Positions 38,001-51,500 of a stretch of DNA of 64,000 nucleotides are shown piece by piece. The stretch covers positions 310,001 through 374,000 of the forward strand of contig VXBM01000677.1 in NCBI GenBank assembly GCA_013400155.1, read 5' to 3'. Position 1 is the first letter of the stretch. Each line of letters opens with the position of its first letter. The translations under genes were made by a program, and so were the position numbers. Below the pieces are notes generated by a model. The model was not told where the DNA came from and did not search any database. It saw only the letters and a list, made by a program, of their open reading frames with translations. This stretch comes from Helopsaltes ochotensis (taxonomy: Eukaryota > Chordata > Aves > Passeriformes > Locustellidae).

Positions 38001-41000
38001 AGCACGTGCCTATGGGTCCTTGCTGGGCTGCACGTCTCCCACCAGCCCTCCAGCTGTGGGTGATGCTCCCCATGGCTCCGCTGGTCTCCCCTTGTGCAAG
38101 GAGCAGCCAAGCCCCAGAAGAGTGGGATAGGGGCTTTTTCATGAGTCCTGCCAGAAATTTATATAGAGCTGCAGGCAGTTTTTAGGTGGGTTTGGTGCAG
38201 GTTGTGAAACACTTGAATAGAAGCAGAGAGGAAGGATTGGGCAAGCACCCTGTCCTCCCAGCCATCAGGCCTGCATCCCAGATGCAGAAGTGGGGAAGTG
38301 AGAGCAGATCATGCAAAAAGAGGAATGAGAGAGGGACAGCCTTTCCCTGGCACAGAGGCTGTGGGAAATCTGGATTTGGAGAAATTAGGTGGGCAAACTC
38401 CTTTCTTGTGCAGCTGTAGAGTATAAGTCTCTTGCTGTCACTTGTGAGCACAAGCTGTCATGCTGCTCTGCCAGGGCCAGTGGTAGTAGTGCCTGTGGGC
38501 TGTCAGCAGGAGGTACTGAGCACAAGGCCTTAGTGACCCATGTCTTGGGAAAGCAGTGTCGGTCCACTGTGAGCTGTGGTGCAGCAGCAGGATCCAAGGA
38601 CAGTGGTCCAGCATGTACATCCCTGGAGGCTGGGATCGAGGCCCCTGAGGACTGGCTCCTTGGACTCACGAGGAATAGCCGAAGTATTCCTCTTGGCAAC
38701 ACTCCTCTCCTGGGAATACAGCTATCCTGAGCCCTTGCAGCCAGGGAGGCATCTGTTGTTCCTGTTGAAAGGAGGAACAAATATACCCAGCCCCATGAAG
38801 CTGTGCAAAGCCCCTGCAAGGAGCAACTTCTTTCAGCACAGCTGCCAGCATCCCTGGAATAGCTGCAGCTTACCATGCCTCTCTGCCTTTCCTCCCCACA
38901 GCTTGGCAGTTGCTGTGAGCCCCTGTCACCACCCTGCTCCCCCCCAGCACCCCATACCACACTGCTTCCTTCTCCTGGAGGTTCTCCAGAGTCCATGGGT
39001 GGGGGCTCCCATGGTTGGGTTAGCCTGCAGCTAGCCTTGTGTCTTTGGGTGCTGTGCTGGGAGCTGGGCAACTGCTGTTTCCCAGAAAAGCTCAACATCA
39101 GGCAGCACAACATATTCCATGTGCAGGGAAGGTGGTGCTGCCTTGCCCATCTACCCCTGTACCAACTTCTCCCAGCATGGGTTGGGAAGGAGGGGTGGGA
39201 CAACTATGGCTTCATGGTGCTTGTCCCAGTCTTATGAGGAGTGGAAGTGGTGCTGGGTTTGGGATCTGATGGGTAGCTTGTCCCCACATGTGACAGGGGC
39301 TGCTGTGTTGTTCCTGCAAGTGCCCTGGCTCTGCAGGTCTGGCTCTGTCCTGGCCTCCTGCAGACACCCTTGCTTGGCTGCTCCTGTGTGCCCCTCCAGT
39401 CCCCTGAAGCCATGGTGCCTCTGGAAGCCAAATCTGGGGCAGAGCACCTTGCAAGGCCAGGAGCAGCCTCTGCTGTAACAGCCCCCCAGCACCCAGCAGG
39501 GTGTCCCATATGCCACACACCTTCTTGGAGACATGCTGGTAAGTTCTTGAGGCGGCCAGAGGCATGACACCTTGGTGTTTGCAGGTAAGATGATTTCCTT
39601 GATTTCCCCAGCACTGCAGGGAAGCACCAGTGACCTGGCCTTGCCCCAAGCTGCTCTCCCAGGGGCCAGCTGCAGGAATGCCACCTTTTGCCTCTGCATC
39701 TCTCACCTGGCTCGGGACACTGGACTGCTGACAATACTGGTTCCTGGGGAGCCCTGCAGAGGTACAGGGTTGGGTAGGCAGCCTGGGCAGCACTGGTGCA
39801 GGATGGCACAGGCGGGCTCAGCCGCCCAGCATGTTGAGTCACGCTCTGCGCACTTCGACCCAGCCTGCACATGCTCTGAGTGTGTGCGACGTGGGCTGGC
39901 AGCTCTGCCTTGGCTTCCCTTCATCTCCTCCTTCCTTGCAGGCATCTGAGAGGAAACCGCACCCTCTGCTCTGCCAGTCCCCACTCTTGCGTTGCAATGG
40001 GTCCCTTCATGCACCCCAAGCCTGGCTGTGCGCCAGGCGCTGCCAGCCACTGCCTGCTGCTGCCTGCAAACCTTGCAGGCAGGAATGGGCTGGGAGCATC
40101 TCAATCTTCATAACCCCAAGGCAGGGAATTTTTATCTGCCCCTATGAAGAGGCAGGAGTTTCCTTTCCATAGCTGCGTGTGCTGGGCTGGCTGGGGCTTA
40201 AGCACCCTGTAGGACTGTCAACTTGAGGAAAAGCAGCACTGACCCCATGCAGAAGGGCTGGGTGAGCTTTGCTGCACCCAGTTCCTGCATTTCTACCATC
40301 TCCTACATGCCTGTTCTCAAGGGTAAGGCAGGTTGATTTTACTGAGCCTGGACCCAGCTGCATGCGGGGACTGCAGAACCAGGAGCAAAGGGGACCAGTT
40401 TGTTCCTAAGTCAGTTGAGAAGCAGGATTCCTGCAGAAGAGCCAGACTCTGTGTGTGACCACCTGCAGCATGGGGCACTTCAGCCCCTGCCTGCATTCTG
40501 CTTTACACCTTCCCTCTGCCTCCCACTGGGTCCCTGAAACCCAGCCCCAGCCACTGACAGCCTCTTTGAGTATCCCCAGCATCACCCAAAGCCCAGCCAC
40601 AGGATGCAGCTGAGGGCAGCTTTTTAAATAGGGACTCTAGAGCCCCATTCAGTGCTGCTGGCTCCTTATCCTGTTTCCATCATCCCCGCTGTCACCTTCC
40701 TTTTCTGACATGCTGGCTCCATGCCCTTGCAAAGCACTGCCAGCCCTTGGCAGAGCCCTGGTATTGCCTGGCTCTCCTCTCACTTGCTGTCCCTGAGAAG
40801 CAGCCTGGCCTCTGCAGTCACACTGAATTGGGGCTGCCTTCTCCTGCACTACTTGGCCAAGGGGAGGGTCACATCCCTGTGGTGTCACTGTCACTGGTGT
40901 TACCTCCTGAGTCCATTTTGCATCACCAGTGGGGCCTGGCCACAGTCCAGCACAGGTTCATGCCATGCCAATGTGTGGCTGTGCTAGCAGCAACCTCTAG

Positions 41001-42580
41001 ACACAACAGTTTACAGGCAGGAAAAGCTTTCCATCCCTCCACAGCAGTTGTGGGAGAGCTGGGACATGCACCCACCTCATGGGGAGCACTGGTATGGGGT
41101 TACAGCAGGCTCAGCCTGACACTAAGCTTGGCTACAGTGGGACCACTTCCTCCATCATCCTTCGGTCACCAGACTGCTGCTGCCTCTGTATCAGGTAAGG
41201 TCTCCCATAACCAGGAGCATCCCCTTCACTTTGGACATTCAAAGAGCTGCTGGGCAGAGAGGGCAGCTTGTTGGTCATGACTTGATCCTGATGTCACACT
41301 TTGATTCCTTTTGCCACGGGGATGTGGCCTTGGGCAGCAGCAGGATGGAGGGTGCTCTAATCTGTCCCCTCTGGCACAGAGAAGCTGGTGGGCTACTGTC
41401 TGTTTCCCTTGTGAAGTGCAGCCTGGAAGGCTGGCATGGCTTCTTCCACCGCAGACCCATCAGAGTAGGTCAGCAGGTGGTAAGGGCTGACCATTTCCTA
41501 CCCTGGTCTATTTTGTGGTCTCTTGGTTGCTGGGTTGTCCATCGGGTGGCACAAGCATTGCCCAAAGCTGCACTGTGAGTGTGTCACTCTGTCCCTCTGC
41601 ACTCTTCTTGAGCTGACTGATAGCAGCCAGGGGTGATGGGCCCCTTTCCTGGGATGCTGGCTGGGTGCCACATCAGGGAGCTGGCAGTGGCTGGTGCTGG
41701 AAGACATTCCTGGAGCGTGTCCCATCTGGCCCTTGTGGCAGATAAGGCTCCTCCTCCCGGCTCTGGCCAGCTCCTCTGCTCCTCACCCACCTTGGCACCA
41801 GCCTCCTGCTGCTCCCCTCTGCAACATAAAAGTGCTGGAAGAGGTGGCTTCTCCTTCCCACCAGCCTCAGAGCTGTCCCATGTATCCCCACTGGCTGGGG
41901 ATGCTTACGTCGTGCTGAAGTGAGGAGCACTGCAGCACAATAGGGCCAGAAAACTAAAATCCTGTAAGGGTTGTGCTGAATCCCAGTCCATGTCAGATCA
42001 GCACCAGAGGCAGTGGCTGCAATTGGTGGAGAGGGTGGGCTGATGATGGGGGCTATATCCAAGCTCTGTATCTCACACACCATGATGTGTGACTCATCCC
42101 AGAGAGCTGAAACCTCACCTGAGGCTGAAAATTTTCTTCTTGTTTCCCACTAAGGCAGCAGTGAGGCCTCATGCCTGGCAAACATGGGCAGGGAGAAGCT
42201 CAGCTCCTGTGCAGACTCTCAAACCAGGGGGCTCCCTTCTGTGGAGGTGGTATGATCCCTGTGAGGCTCAGGGTTAGTACTTGCCTGGACAGTGTCCTGC
42301 AAAGACCAGGGTTGTTGAGACCCTGTGGAGGTGTCCTGGAATGTCTTATGATCTGGACAGCTGTTGAGTGTCATTTGGGAACCAGGTTAGCATGCACAGA
42401 CAAGGAGCTGGGGTCAGAGTTAGTCCTACAAATTTTGATCAGTGTCAGTGTAGAGGAATCAGCATGCTCTGGGACCAGGCTAGGTGGGAGATGGGGAACC
42501 CCAAGTCTGGGCTGTGGAATGACTAGTGGCTGGGCTGCCAGCCTTCCAGTCTTTGAGAAGGGTTTATAGCCTTTCAGGAT
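32011..42580. other. intergenic sequence between UQCRC1 and COL7A1
   Basis: Moderately GC-rich. Open frames here (up to about 270 codons on the minus strand) lack domain-like composition and look like chance in GC-rich DNA. No gene, RNA gene or element end is supported. In human UCN2 lies in this interval; no CRH-family peptide pattern was seen here. Confidence 0.5.
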
Positions 42581-42584
42581 GTTC

Positions 42585-43320
42585 CCGGATGGATCGGCAT
42601 GCAGCGGCGCGGCGTTGCCTGTGAGTCACTCACACCTGGTGCTCTCCATCTCCAGAGGCAGGACTGTCCAGCGCCGGGGGCCGCAGATTCCTTTTCTGGT
42701 CCTGGTATACGGAGGGAAGCTGGGAAACACCGCGAAGGCAGAGACACTGGCTTTGGGGAACTAGCACCCCTGCGTGCCCCACTCCAGTACACATGTAAGG
42801 GGAATACTGCTGGCGAGATGGTCAAGATGCTGCCGGGCTTTCTGTGGGCGATTTGGGTTTGGGGACCACCCCAAACCTGTGCCTGCCCCAGTCCTGGGGG
42901 CCGAGGTGGTGGGCAGAGCCCCTGGCATGGCTGTGAAATGTTGCTGCCCCGGTGCCGCTGCCTACGGTGCCCGCTGGGCGATGCTTGCCCCCGCGCTGCC
43001 CCCGTTCGCCAGTGTGACCCTTAGCTGCCCGTGCCCTGTCGCCGGCACCGTGCCGTGGGGCTGCTCTACCAGCTCCGGGCCCGGGGCCAGCCACAGAGCC
43101 CTTGGCAAGCCCCGCTCCCTGTTTAACGAAGCCCCTTGTCTAATTGGGACAGGCCGCCTTGTCTTCATTAAACGGGCTCTGGCGGGAGGAGGTTTTAGGG
43201 ATGGCCCTGACCTGAGGATACTGGACTCACGGCCGGACCCAGAGGGCTGGGGCAGGCGGGGGGGGGGAAACCTGTGGCCGCAGCGAACTTCGGAACCTGC
43301 CCGCCAGGTTTGGGGGCCAG
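42585..43320. promoter_or_regulatory. CpG-rich stretch without an assigned gene
   Basis: CpG dinucleotides are clearly denser than in the flanks (for example around 42598-42615, 42660-42685, 42950-43080 and 43225-43300). It contains an imperfect inverted repeat (43095-43180) and a long G run at 43259-43267. It could be a promoter of an unannotated transcript or a distal element for COL7A1. No coding region is supported. Confidence 0.45.
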
Positions 43321-44390
43321 GGCTGGGGTCTAAGGAGAAGAAGGCTAATGAGGAGGAGGGGATGTTCCGCTTGCTGTGCCTTTAAGAAGAGCGAGGGTAT
43401 CGCCACTCCTCCCTTGCCTGGGAACAGCCTGCACCTGGGAAAGTCACCTGCAGACGACCCTGGAGCATCTTTGCTCGGTGGCCGGTGGCCCTGCCCCAGG
43501 CCCCCAGTTGTGAGGTGGCCCTGGGCCCTAGAGATCCCCATTATTGCTCCCCTTGCTGCCCACAAGAAGATGCCCCTGGACCTGTCCATTGCCCTTCCAG
43601 GAGCCGGAGGGGAGCCCCTGGGCCACTGGTCAGGAGGGCACAGATACGTGGGGTGCTGGGGACAGGGGAATGCAGGCTGACCAAGGGGACAGACGATAGG
43701 TGGCATGGGATGCATGGCAGGTTCCTTGAGCCAGGGTCAACCCCAGGTGAGCACAGGCTCCAGTGGGAAGGATGAGGTGCTGTGTGATATGCCTCAAGGA
43801 GCAGTGTGGTCCCGCAAGTGCCCTGGGGGTGGGGAGCACTCTGAGGGTCAAGGATGCCCTCTGGGCTGAGGGGAAACCTCAAGGGACTGTTCCACCAGTC
43901 ACAGGATGGGCAGGAAGTGAGACCAGGGCAACATGAGTCCCTGCCTGCCTTGCTGGGCATCTTCTCCCTTTTGCCTTCTCCCAGCAACTGCAGCCACCTC
44001 ACCAGTGGCTTTCCAGCAAGCTTCTCCAGTTCTGGGGTAGGTCTCAGCCACAAGTCTGCTTTGAGATTGTGTTTTGAGCAGGGCAGGATGATGTTCCCAC
44101 AGCTGACTAATATAGTCGCTATACTAGAACCATGGGTGCTAGGACCCCACATGATGGGTACCCCCAAGCCGTGTGTGCAGGAAAGATCCTGGACAAGGCC
44201 TGGCTTCCTGCAACCTCATGGGAGTTGCACCGGCATGGGGAGCAGCCCTTCACCACCAGTGTCCTTTCCAGGGCTAGTGCTCAGAGCCAGGCTTTAACCC
44301 AGATGGTGCCAGGGGCTCACGTCCCTGTGGCAGCTCTATCCAGCTGTGCCTGGGGCCAGGTGCCAGGTCTCGAGGACACATTCCTTGAGA
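43321..44390. other. intergenic sequence upstream of COL7A1
   Basis: No supported gene. GC-rich open frames have no recognisable content. Confidence 0.5.
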
Positions 44391-44422
44391 TGGATGGATG
44401 GATGGATGGATGGATGGATGGA
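44391..44422. repeat. (TGGA)n tetranucleotide microsatellite
   Basis: Eight uninterrupted TGGA units about 360 bases upstream of the predicted COL7A1 promoter. A short pyrimidine tract (CTTTC/CTTCC units) follows at about 44669-44693. Confidence 0.95.
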
Positions 44423-44744
44423 AATGGGTGGAAGTGTGGCCAGCTCCTGACTGGGAGGTGCTGGAGCTGCTCACCTTCCTGGAAGATGCAGATGCTGGAG
44501 GGAAAACTGCCTTGAGCCTTACTGGAGCCCACTCGGCCTCGCAGGGAGTGGCAAATCCAGCAGCAACCGTTCCCGGGTGTCCAACCCTCTCCTGCTTCAT
44601 CCCCAACCCAGACCCGCTGTGCGTCGGAACAGCCCGCGGTGGCACTCGAGCGGGAAGAGCCTGAGGAGCTTTCTTTCTTTCCTTCCTTCCCTCTCAGGGG
44701 AGAGGGTGGGAAAAGCCCTTTGAGAGGCCGGGCTGGGCGGGGGC

Positions 44745-44888
44745 CGCTCCGCTCCCCCGGACTGTGCTCCGGGCCGTCCTCCATAAAGGGGCGGGAGGGG
44801 CGGTGCCCGGTGCGCGCCGGTACCGCCCGCTCTCGGCGCGGAACGGCTCGGAGCGGTGCGGGACGGAGTGGCCCTGCTGGGGCAGTGG
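44745..44888 (+). promoter_or_regulatory. COL7A1: predicted COL7A1 core promoter and non-coding first exon
   Basis: A CATAAAGG TATA-like element at 44782-44789 is followed by overlapping GC boxes (GGGGCGGGAGGGGCGG), then GC-rich sequence ending in GTGG with a consensus donor GTGAGTGC at 44889. The next acceptor in the right place is at 45536-45537. That a 5' UTR exon ends at 44888 is inferred; human COL7A1 starts translation in its first exon, so this arrangement needs transcript support. Confidence 0.5.
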
Positions 44889-45546
44889 GTGAGTGCGGAG
44901 CTGTGGAGGGGGTCCCGCCGCGGGTAGGGAGCACTGCTGGGCAGGACCGAGCCTCCGTGCGGGCACCTGTGGGCACTCGCCCTCCCTCCCGCTGCGGGGC
45001 CCGCACCTCCTGGGCCGGGCTGTGGTTGGGCTGGGACCTGGCGTAGCCTTCGAGGGGATATCGGGCCAGGTACCCTTCGCCGCCACCTGCGTGGAAACGG
45101 CGAGGCGGGGGGGCTGGCAGGCAGGGCTGCCCACGCTGGCTCCCCACTGCCCTAGAGCACCTTCCTGAGGCGGGAGGAGCCCCTGCGGGCGGGGGGGCCA
45201 GGTGCAGCAGCGGCCGGCGTGCGTCGCTGCCGATGCCGTGGCGTGAGGCAGGGGAAGGGGTGGCCGAGGCTACCCGGGCTGTAGTCGGGCCAGGCGCTCC
45301 CCGTATCCCACGCACCGTGGACAGCCCCACCGGCTGTTCACGGGCCAGCTGCTGCCCTCCTGCCCCGGCCCGAAGTGGGGCTCTCCCTGCGCTGTGGGGT
45401 GCCTGGGACGGTACTGGCACCTTGCCCTCTCAACGCTGCCTGGTGTTCTGGCACGGGTGGTGCTGGGAACCTCCTAGACTGCTGTCCCTAAGGCTTGGGC
45501 TGATGTGAGACTGTGGTGGCAGCATCCTATCCTGCAGGCTTCCACG

Positions 45547-48500
45547 ATGAGCAGCCAGCTTCTGTTCCTGACTGTGCTCCCGGCGCTCCTGGGTCCTCCA
45601 GCTGCCATGGCACAGAAGAGGAGCCAAGGTGGGTGCTGAGCACTGGGTGCACACGGTGGGTAGGACAATAAGAGGGCTTCAGTACCAATGTGCCACAGTG
45701 CCAGTCTGTGCCCTGAGTGCTGTTACTGCACTGCAGCAGTGTGCGAGGATGTGCTGGAGGCTGACATCGCCTTCCTGGTGGATGGCTCATCCAGCATCGG
45801 AAGGAACAACTTCCATGCTGTCCGCACCTTCATGGACAAGCTGGTGGGGCCCTTTGTGCAGGCAGTGGGTGAGAAGGCAGTGCGCTTTGCCATGGCACAG
45901 TACAGTGATGACCCACGGTGAGCCCAAGGGAGAGGGCATGTGGGATGTGGGCTGGCAGGGCTGGGAAGTGACAGTGTCCCCCTGCAATCCCAGGGTGGAG
46001 TTCCCATTCTCCCAGCACACTGATGGCACAAGTGTCCGGAGGGCCATCCAGCAGCTGAGCTACAAGGGTGGCAACACACGGACCGGTGCTGGCTTCCGTT
46101 ACATTGCTGACAACTTCTTTAGCCCCATGCAGCACCGGCCTGGGGTCCCCCAGGTATGTGCAGAGCAGTAGCCCTGTCAACATCGGGAGAAGTGTGAGGT
46201 CCATAGGCCTCATGCTGGATCCCACAGTTCTTTCCTGGCCCTGTAGATCTGCATTCTCATCACGGATGGCAAGTCCCAGGATGATGCTGAGGGGCCAGCA
46301 GCAAAGCTGAAGAGCCAGGGCATCAAGATCTTTGCTGTGGGTGAGTGTGGCTTCTGCACTGCATGAAAGAGTCTTCTGTTTGGTTCAGGTTCCTCTCTCA
46401 CCTATCATCTCCTTCTGTCCTAGGTATTAAGAATGCTGACCACAAGGAGCTGATCCGTGTGGCCTCAATGCCTACTGATGCCTTCTTCTTCTACACTGGT
46501 GATTTCAAGCTGCTGGACACGCTGGTGCCACTGATGACACGCAGGGTGTGCACGAGTGTTGGGGGCACCCTGCGCCTGCTGGGTATGGGCTCCCATCCTC
46601 CTCTTTAAGGGGCACAGGTGCTGACATTGCTGGGTGCCAGACAGTGCGCCCTTAGCATCTGTCTTGCCCCCAAAATAACCTCCTGGCTCTCCCGTCCCAT
46701 TGGCCACATATCTGTGCTGCCCTAGCAATATCTCCCATTTCATGCACTGTGGAGCCAACAGCCCCTGTGCTACCCCACAGATAAGCCAAGCCACACTGGC
46801 CCCTCCAAACTGGAGGTCCTGGAGCGGGACCTCAACCATCTGCGAATCCGCTGGAGAGCGGCCAGTGGTCCTATCACTGGCTACCGGGTGCAGTACATGC
46901 CTCTGACAGGGCTAGGGCAGCCAATCGTGGCAGAGAGGCAGGAGGTGAGTGCCCCCACCTGACTGCTCAGAGTTCCTGGGGCTTCCTGGTGCCTCCATGT
47001 GTGACCTGGGGAAGATGAGGGGGTGACATTGTTCCTGCCCAGGTGAGTTTGGGGCCACGGGAGACAAGCACTGTGCTACAGGGACTGCGTGTTGGGACAG
47101 AGTACCTGGTCACTGTAATGGCCCAGTACAGCAACAGCATCAGCGAGTCAGTGTCTGGCCGAGCAAGAACCCGTGAGTGTCCATGTCCATAGGTACGGGG
47201 TGAGTGCAGGCATTGGGTGCCCACAGCACGTGGGGCTGGGGACTCATCCCTGCTTCTGTGTGCCTCCAGAAAGCCTTGCTGGCTCCACGGTGGATTTTCG
47301 CGTGGTGGAGACAGGACCAACCTTTTTGCGGCTGGCCTGGCGGCCTGGTCCTGAGCCCCCCCAGGGCTACAGCCTCAGCTATGCTGTGCAAGGTGAGGGG
47401 ATGGTCCCTGTGAGGGTTGGTGCTGCCTGGGCACCCTGCCTTTGTGCAACCCCCTGGGCAGAGGGAGGTATGGATGAGAGTTAATGCAGGGATACATGCC
47501 CAGAGTGCTGTGGGTGTGTACCCGCCCACCTTCATCGGCATGTGTGCACTGGGTGTGAGGTGCGTGTGTGTGCAGAGGTGTGGAGGCAGCCTATGTATTC
47601 CTACACCTGGAGGCTTCATGTGCAAGGCTCAGGGTGTGTGCTTGGGCATGCACAATGGCTGGGGGTCTGGCATGCTGCCCCCATGGCTGCTGCACATGGG
47701 GGGCAGGCAGCAGACCCCTGTTCCTGCCAGAGACCGGGCTGGAGCCACACACCTGGCAGCCGCACCCTGGCCTCAGGCACTTCAGGGGTTGCCCCTGCCC
47801 TGGCCCACATCCCAGCCTCTCCCCAGTGCTCCCCACCCCTGGCACTGACTAGCATCCTCAGGGCAGGGTGCAGGCCCAAAAATACTCCTTCCCTGCTGGG
47901 CCTGGTGTGTGCCATGTCCCTGTGCCCCCCTACGCCCCTCCAGGAGCACCTCAAAAGGAGGAGAAGAGCCTAATGGCCAGTGCAAAGTCAGCTACACTCA
48001 GCAACCTGCAGCCCGACACTGAGTATGTGGTGATGCTCCAGCCCCGCTATGCACAGAAGCCCACTGTTCCTGCCACCCTCACTGCCCGGACACGTAAGTG
48101 CCCTGGGCCCAGCCGGGGTTAGGAATGGGTTCCCAGAATAAGGATACCCCCTTCCGATCACTGTGCCCCATTGGGATGAGGCTGCCTGGCCCATTGCTGC
48201 CTGTGGGGGTGGGGATGTAGGTGATGCTCTGAGCCCCAAAACTTGCTCTCCAGGGAAGGATGCAGGAAGGATGCACTGTGTGCTCCCAATTTCCTGCGCA
48301 GCTTTCTGGGAATGTTTCCACCAGAGCTTTCCTCCCATGATGTAAAAAATGTTGACTGAAAAAATGCAGGGTTTGAGTACAGTGCTCTGTGGGAGGAAAG
48401 TGTGGTTTCCACCAGGGCAGAGGCTTTTGGAAAGTATCCCTGGGTAGGAGTGGGGGTGAGGCCTCAAAGCAACACCTTTGCAAGCATCAGATTTTGGCAA

Positions 48501-51500
48501 ACCAATTCCTTCTGCAGCCAAGGCAGTCTTAACTCACAGAAAGTATTTAAGACATTCAGAGGAAGACGTTTGAGCTCTGTTTTGCATTAGTTTGGTGCTT
48601 TGAAGGAGCTGCCTGAGTGTGGGCTGCACTCAGTGACCTCAATGTGGTTCGCATCCATGAGCAGGGGCAAGGGGGCTTCCTGGAGACAGTGGTTTGCAGA
48701 TGAAGGTGCTTCCTGCTGCCCCCTGCCCCATTCTCATGTGGAAAATGAGCAGTCACCTCACTTCCACAGGGTATCTGGTGGGTGTGCAGCACTTGACTGT
48801 CCACAACGTCTCAGCACAGAGCATGCTGCTGGCGTGGCAGTCTGTTGAGGGTGCTACTGGCTACCGGCTCTCCTGGGCAACCCACACAAGTAGGTACCTC
48901 TCCCAGAGCTTGTGCCCCTTCTGCTGGTGGCCTCTGTGAGGAAGGACAGGAGGGAGCTGGTGGCACATGCTGCCTGAACTCCCCAAGGGACTGCTGGACT
49001 GGCTCCTACAGGGCAGGACAGGCACAGGGTGGACCTGGATGCTGGGCAGATGTCACATGCACTGGTGGGGCTGCAGCCCAACACTGACTATGTGGTGACA
49101 GTGGCTCCACTCTTCAGGCAGCTGGAGGGGCCCACAGCCACTGTGTGGCAGAGGACAGGTAGGTGTTGGGTACAGGTGATGCCATCCTGCTGCTCTGTGT
49201 GGGAGGAGGCAGGGATCAGCCCTCAAAGCCTCTATCTTTGCTATGTGTGGTGACCAGAGTGATGGGGTGGGTGGCTGGAAGTAGAGTGACACTAGGTACC
49301 CTGGCCCATGGGGTCCCTCTTGCAGAGACAGGTACAGACCAGATGCTGCAGACCAACATCCTGGGCCCCACATCCATCCAGGTGCTGTGGACCAGTGCCC
49401 GTGATGCTCAGGGCTACCGTCTGGAGTGGAAGAGAGCAACAGGTGGGCTTGGGGTGCCTGTTGCCTCTGTGGGCCCTCCATGCAAGCAGCTGACTCTGAT
49501 CCTTTCCTTCCTGCAGGACCAGAGCCCCCCAGAATGGTGTCTCTCCCCAGCAGCACCAATACTTACCAGCTGATGGGACTGAAGCCGGGTACTGAGTACC
49601 GCATCACCCTCTACACGCTCTATGATGGTGGAGAGGTGGCCACCCCTGTCACCACTTTTCAGACAGGTGAATGCTGCTGTGGGTCCCCTGAGTTGTCCCC
49701 CACCATTCCAAGCCTTTGGCATGGAGTGATGGTCTCACTGGGCATTGCCCAGCCTGAGGACTGCCTTGGCCATGAGACCCCTCAGCTGTCTGGTCACAGC
49801 CCAGGATGAGTGTAGGGGGTCATGCTGTCCAGGCTGTGCCACTCCAGCTTTGCCTCACATGTCCCCTCACAGACATGGAGGCACCCGTGGCTGATGTGTC
49901 AGACCTGCGGCTCATTGAGGAATCAGGCAGGTGGGTACAGCTGAACTGGACCCGTGTCCCCGGTGCCACCGAGTACAAAGTGGTGGTGCGCAACAACCAG
50001 GGTGAGTCTGTGGGCAGGGGCATGGGGTGGCACCTGGGGGATCCTGACCAGCTGGCACTGAGCAACTGCACTGCCCTACTCGTGGCAGATGGCACGGAGA
50101 GGACGAGGCACATCCCAGGCAGCCAGACGGGGCTAGAGCTTGGTGACCTCCAGGAGGGCATCACCTATCTGGTGCGTGTCTCGGCACTAGCAGGCAGTCA
50201 GGAGGGCAATGCTGCCACACTCACCATCCGCCTCAGTAAGTCCAGATCAGGGTTTGGTGCCAGGAGTTCTGGTACTGCATGTTTCCACTCTGTCATGCAT
50301 CTGTCCTCTAACCCCCTACAACCCATTGGGATGGCAGCTTGGCTGTGGAGTCCCTTTGGACTCCCCAAGGTGACACTGTGGTGCTATGGGATGGTGCAGA
50401 GTATCCAGAGGTGGGCAGGATTTCAGAGCTGCGGGTAATGGAGGCTGGTCCCAGCCAGCTGCGAGTCACCTGGCGGGGACTACCAGGTGCTGGGGGCTAC
50501 CTACTGACGTGGCAAGGCAGTGATGGTGAGTGTATGGACCATGGGATGCTGTGGCAGTAGTGGTGGAGCTGTTCCTATCCCAGCATTCTCTTAGGTCTGA
50601 AGAAATCCCGCTTCCTTCCTGCTGACCCTACCACCTTCACCATTGAGGGGCTGCACACCAACATTGTCTACACTGTCAGTGTCTCAGCCATTGTGGATGG
50701 CCGTGAGGGCAGCCCTGTCACTGCCACTGGACAGATAGGTGAGGTAACCCCTGCCTAACAGTGTCTGCTGCTGTTTGCTGTGAACCTGGGTGACAGTGGC
50801 CCTCTTGGTGTCACAGTGCCAGAGCAGGTGGGGAAAGTGACCCAACTGGAGGTGCAGGCATCCAGGAGCAATGTTGTCCGTATTACTTGGGTCGGTGTGC
50901 CAGGAGCCACTGCCTACCGTGTGGTGTGGAGCCGCAGGGATGGTACTGTGGGATGAAGATGGGGGCGGGCTCTGAGGGCAGCGGGGGTGGCGGGCTGATG
51001 CCATAGTCCTTGGCAGGGAGTTTGGAGAATAGCCGGCGAGTTCCTGGCCACGTCAACTCCTTTGATGTCCCCAACCTGGAGGGAGGTGTCTCCTACACTG
51101 TGAAGGTGACGGCACTCATTGGCAACCAGGAAGGCAATCCTGTCTCCATTGTTGTCACCACCCGTGAGTGCTGGGGCAGGGGGCATCATCCCAGAGTGGC
51201 ACTGGGCGCTCCTGACCCTAATGCCTGCCCGTCTGCTCCACAGCGAAGGCAGTCCCCCTACGTGCCGTCAGTGGCTTCCAGGTGACCAAGGCCTTGGGGC
51301 ATCTCCTGCACCTGGCCTGGCTGCCAATGGCTGGCAGCACCGGGTACCGTCTGTTCTGGCGCCTGGCTGAAGGTAAGCATAGCTGGCTGGCACTCCTGCA
51401 TCCCTGCCAGCCCCCATCTGCACTCCCTCACCCCTCTCTGCCCCTGCCAGGAGGTCCCCAGCATAGCCAGCAACTCCCAGCCACCTCCAGCTCTTATGAT

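Noticed and set aside
38385..39203. 272-codon open frame on the minus strand
   Set aside because: No domain-like pattern or plausible splice context; overlapping open frames of similar quality occur on the other strand in the same GC-rich stretch.
39204..39872. 222-codon open frame on the minus strand
   Set aside because: Overlaps other equally long frames in all phases, with low-complexity composition and no family resemblance.
43560..43620. MPLDLSIALPGAG segment considered as a urocortin-like peptide
   Set aside because: Only the LDLSI part resembles CRH-family peptides; the following residues are Gly/Pro-rich and cannot form the expected amphipathic helix.
44317..45420. 367-codon open frame on the minus strand over the COL7A1 promoter
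   Set aside because: Its composition (Pro, Arg, Gly, Ala, Ser) is what GC-rich promoter DNA gives by chance. It has no recognisable domain and runs over the microsatellite and the predicted promoter.
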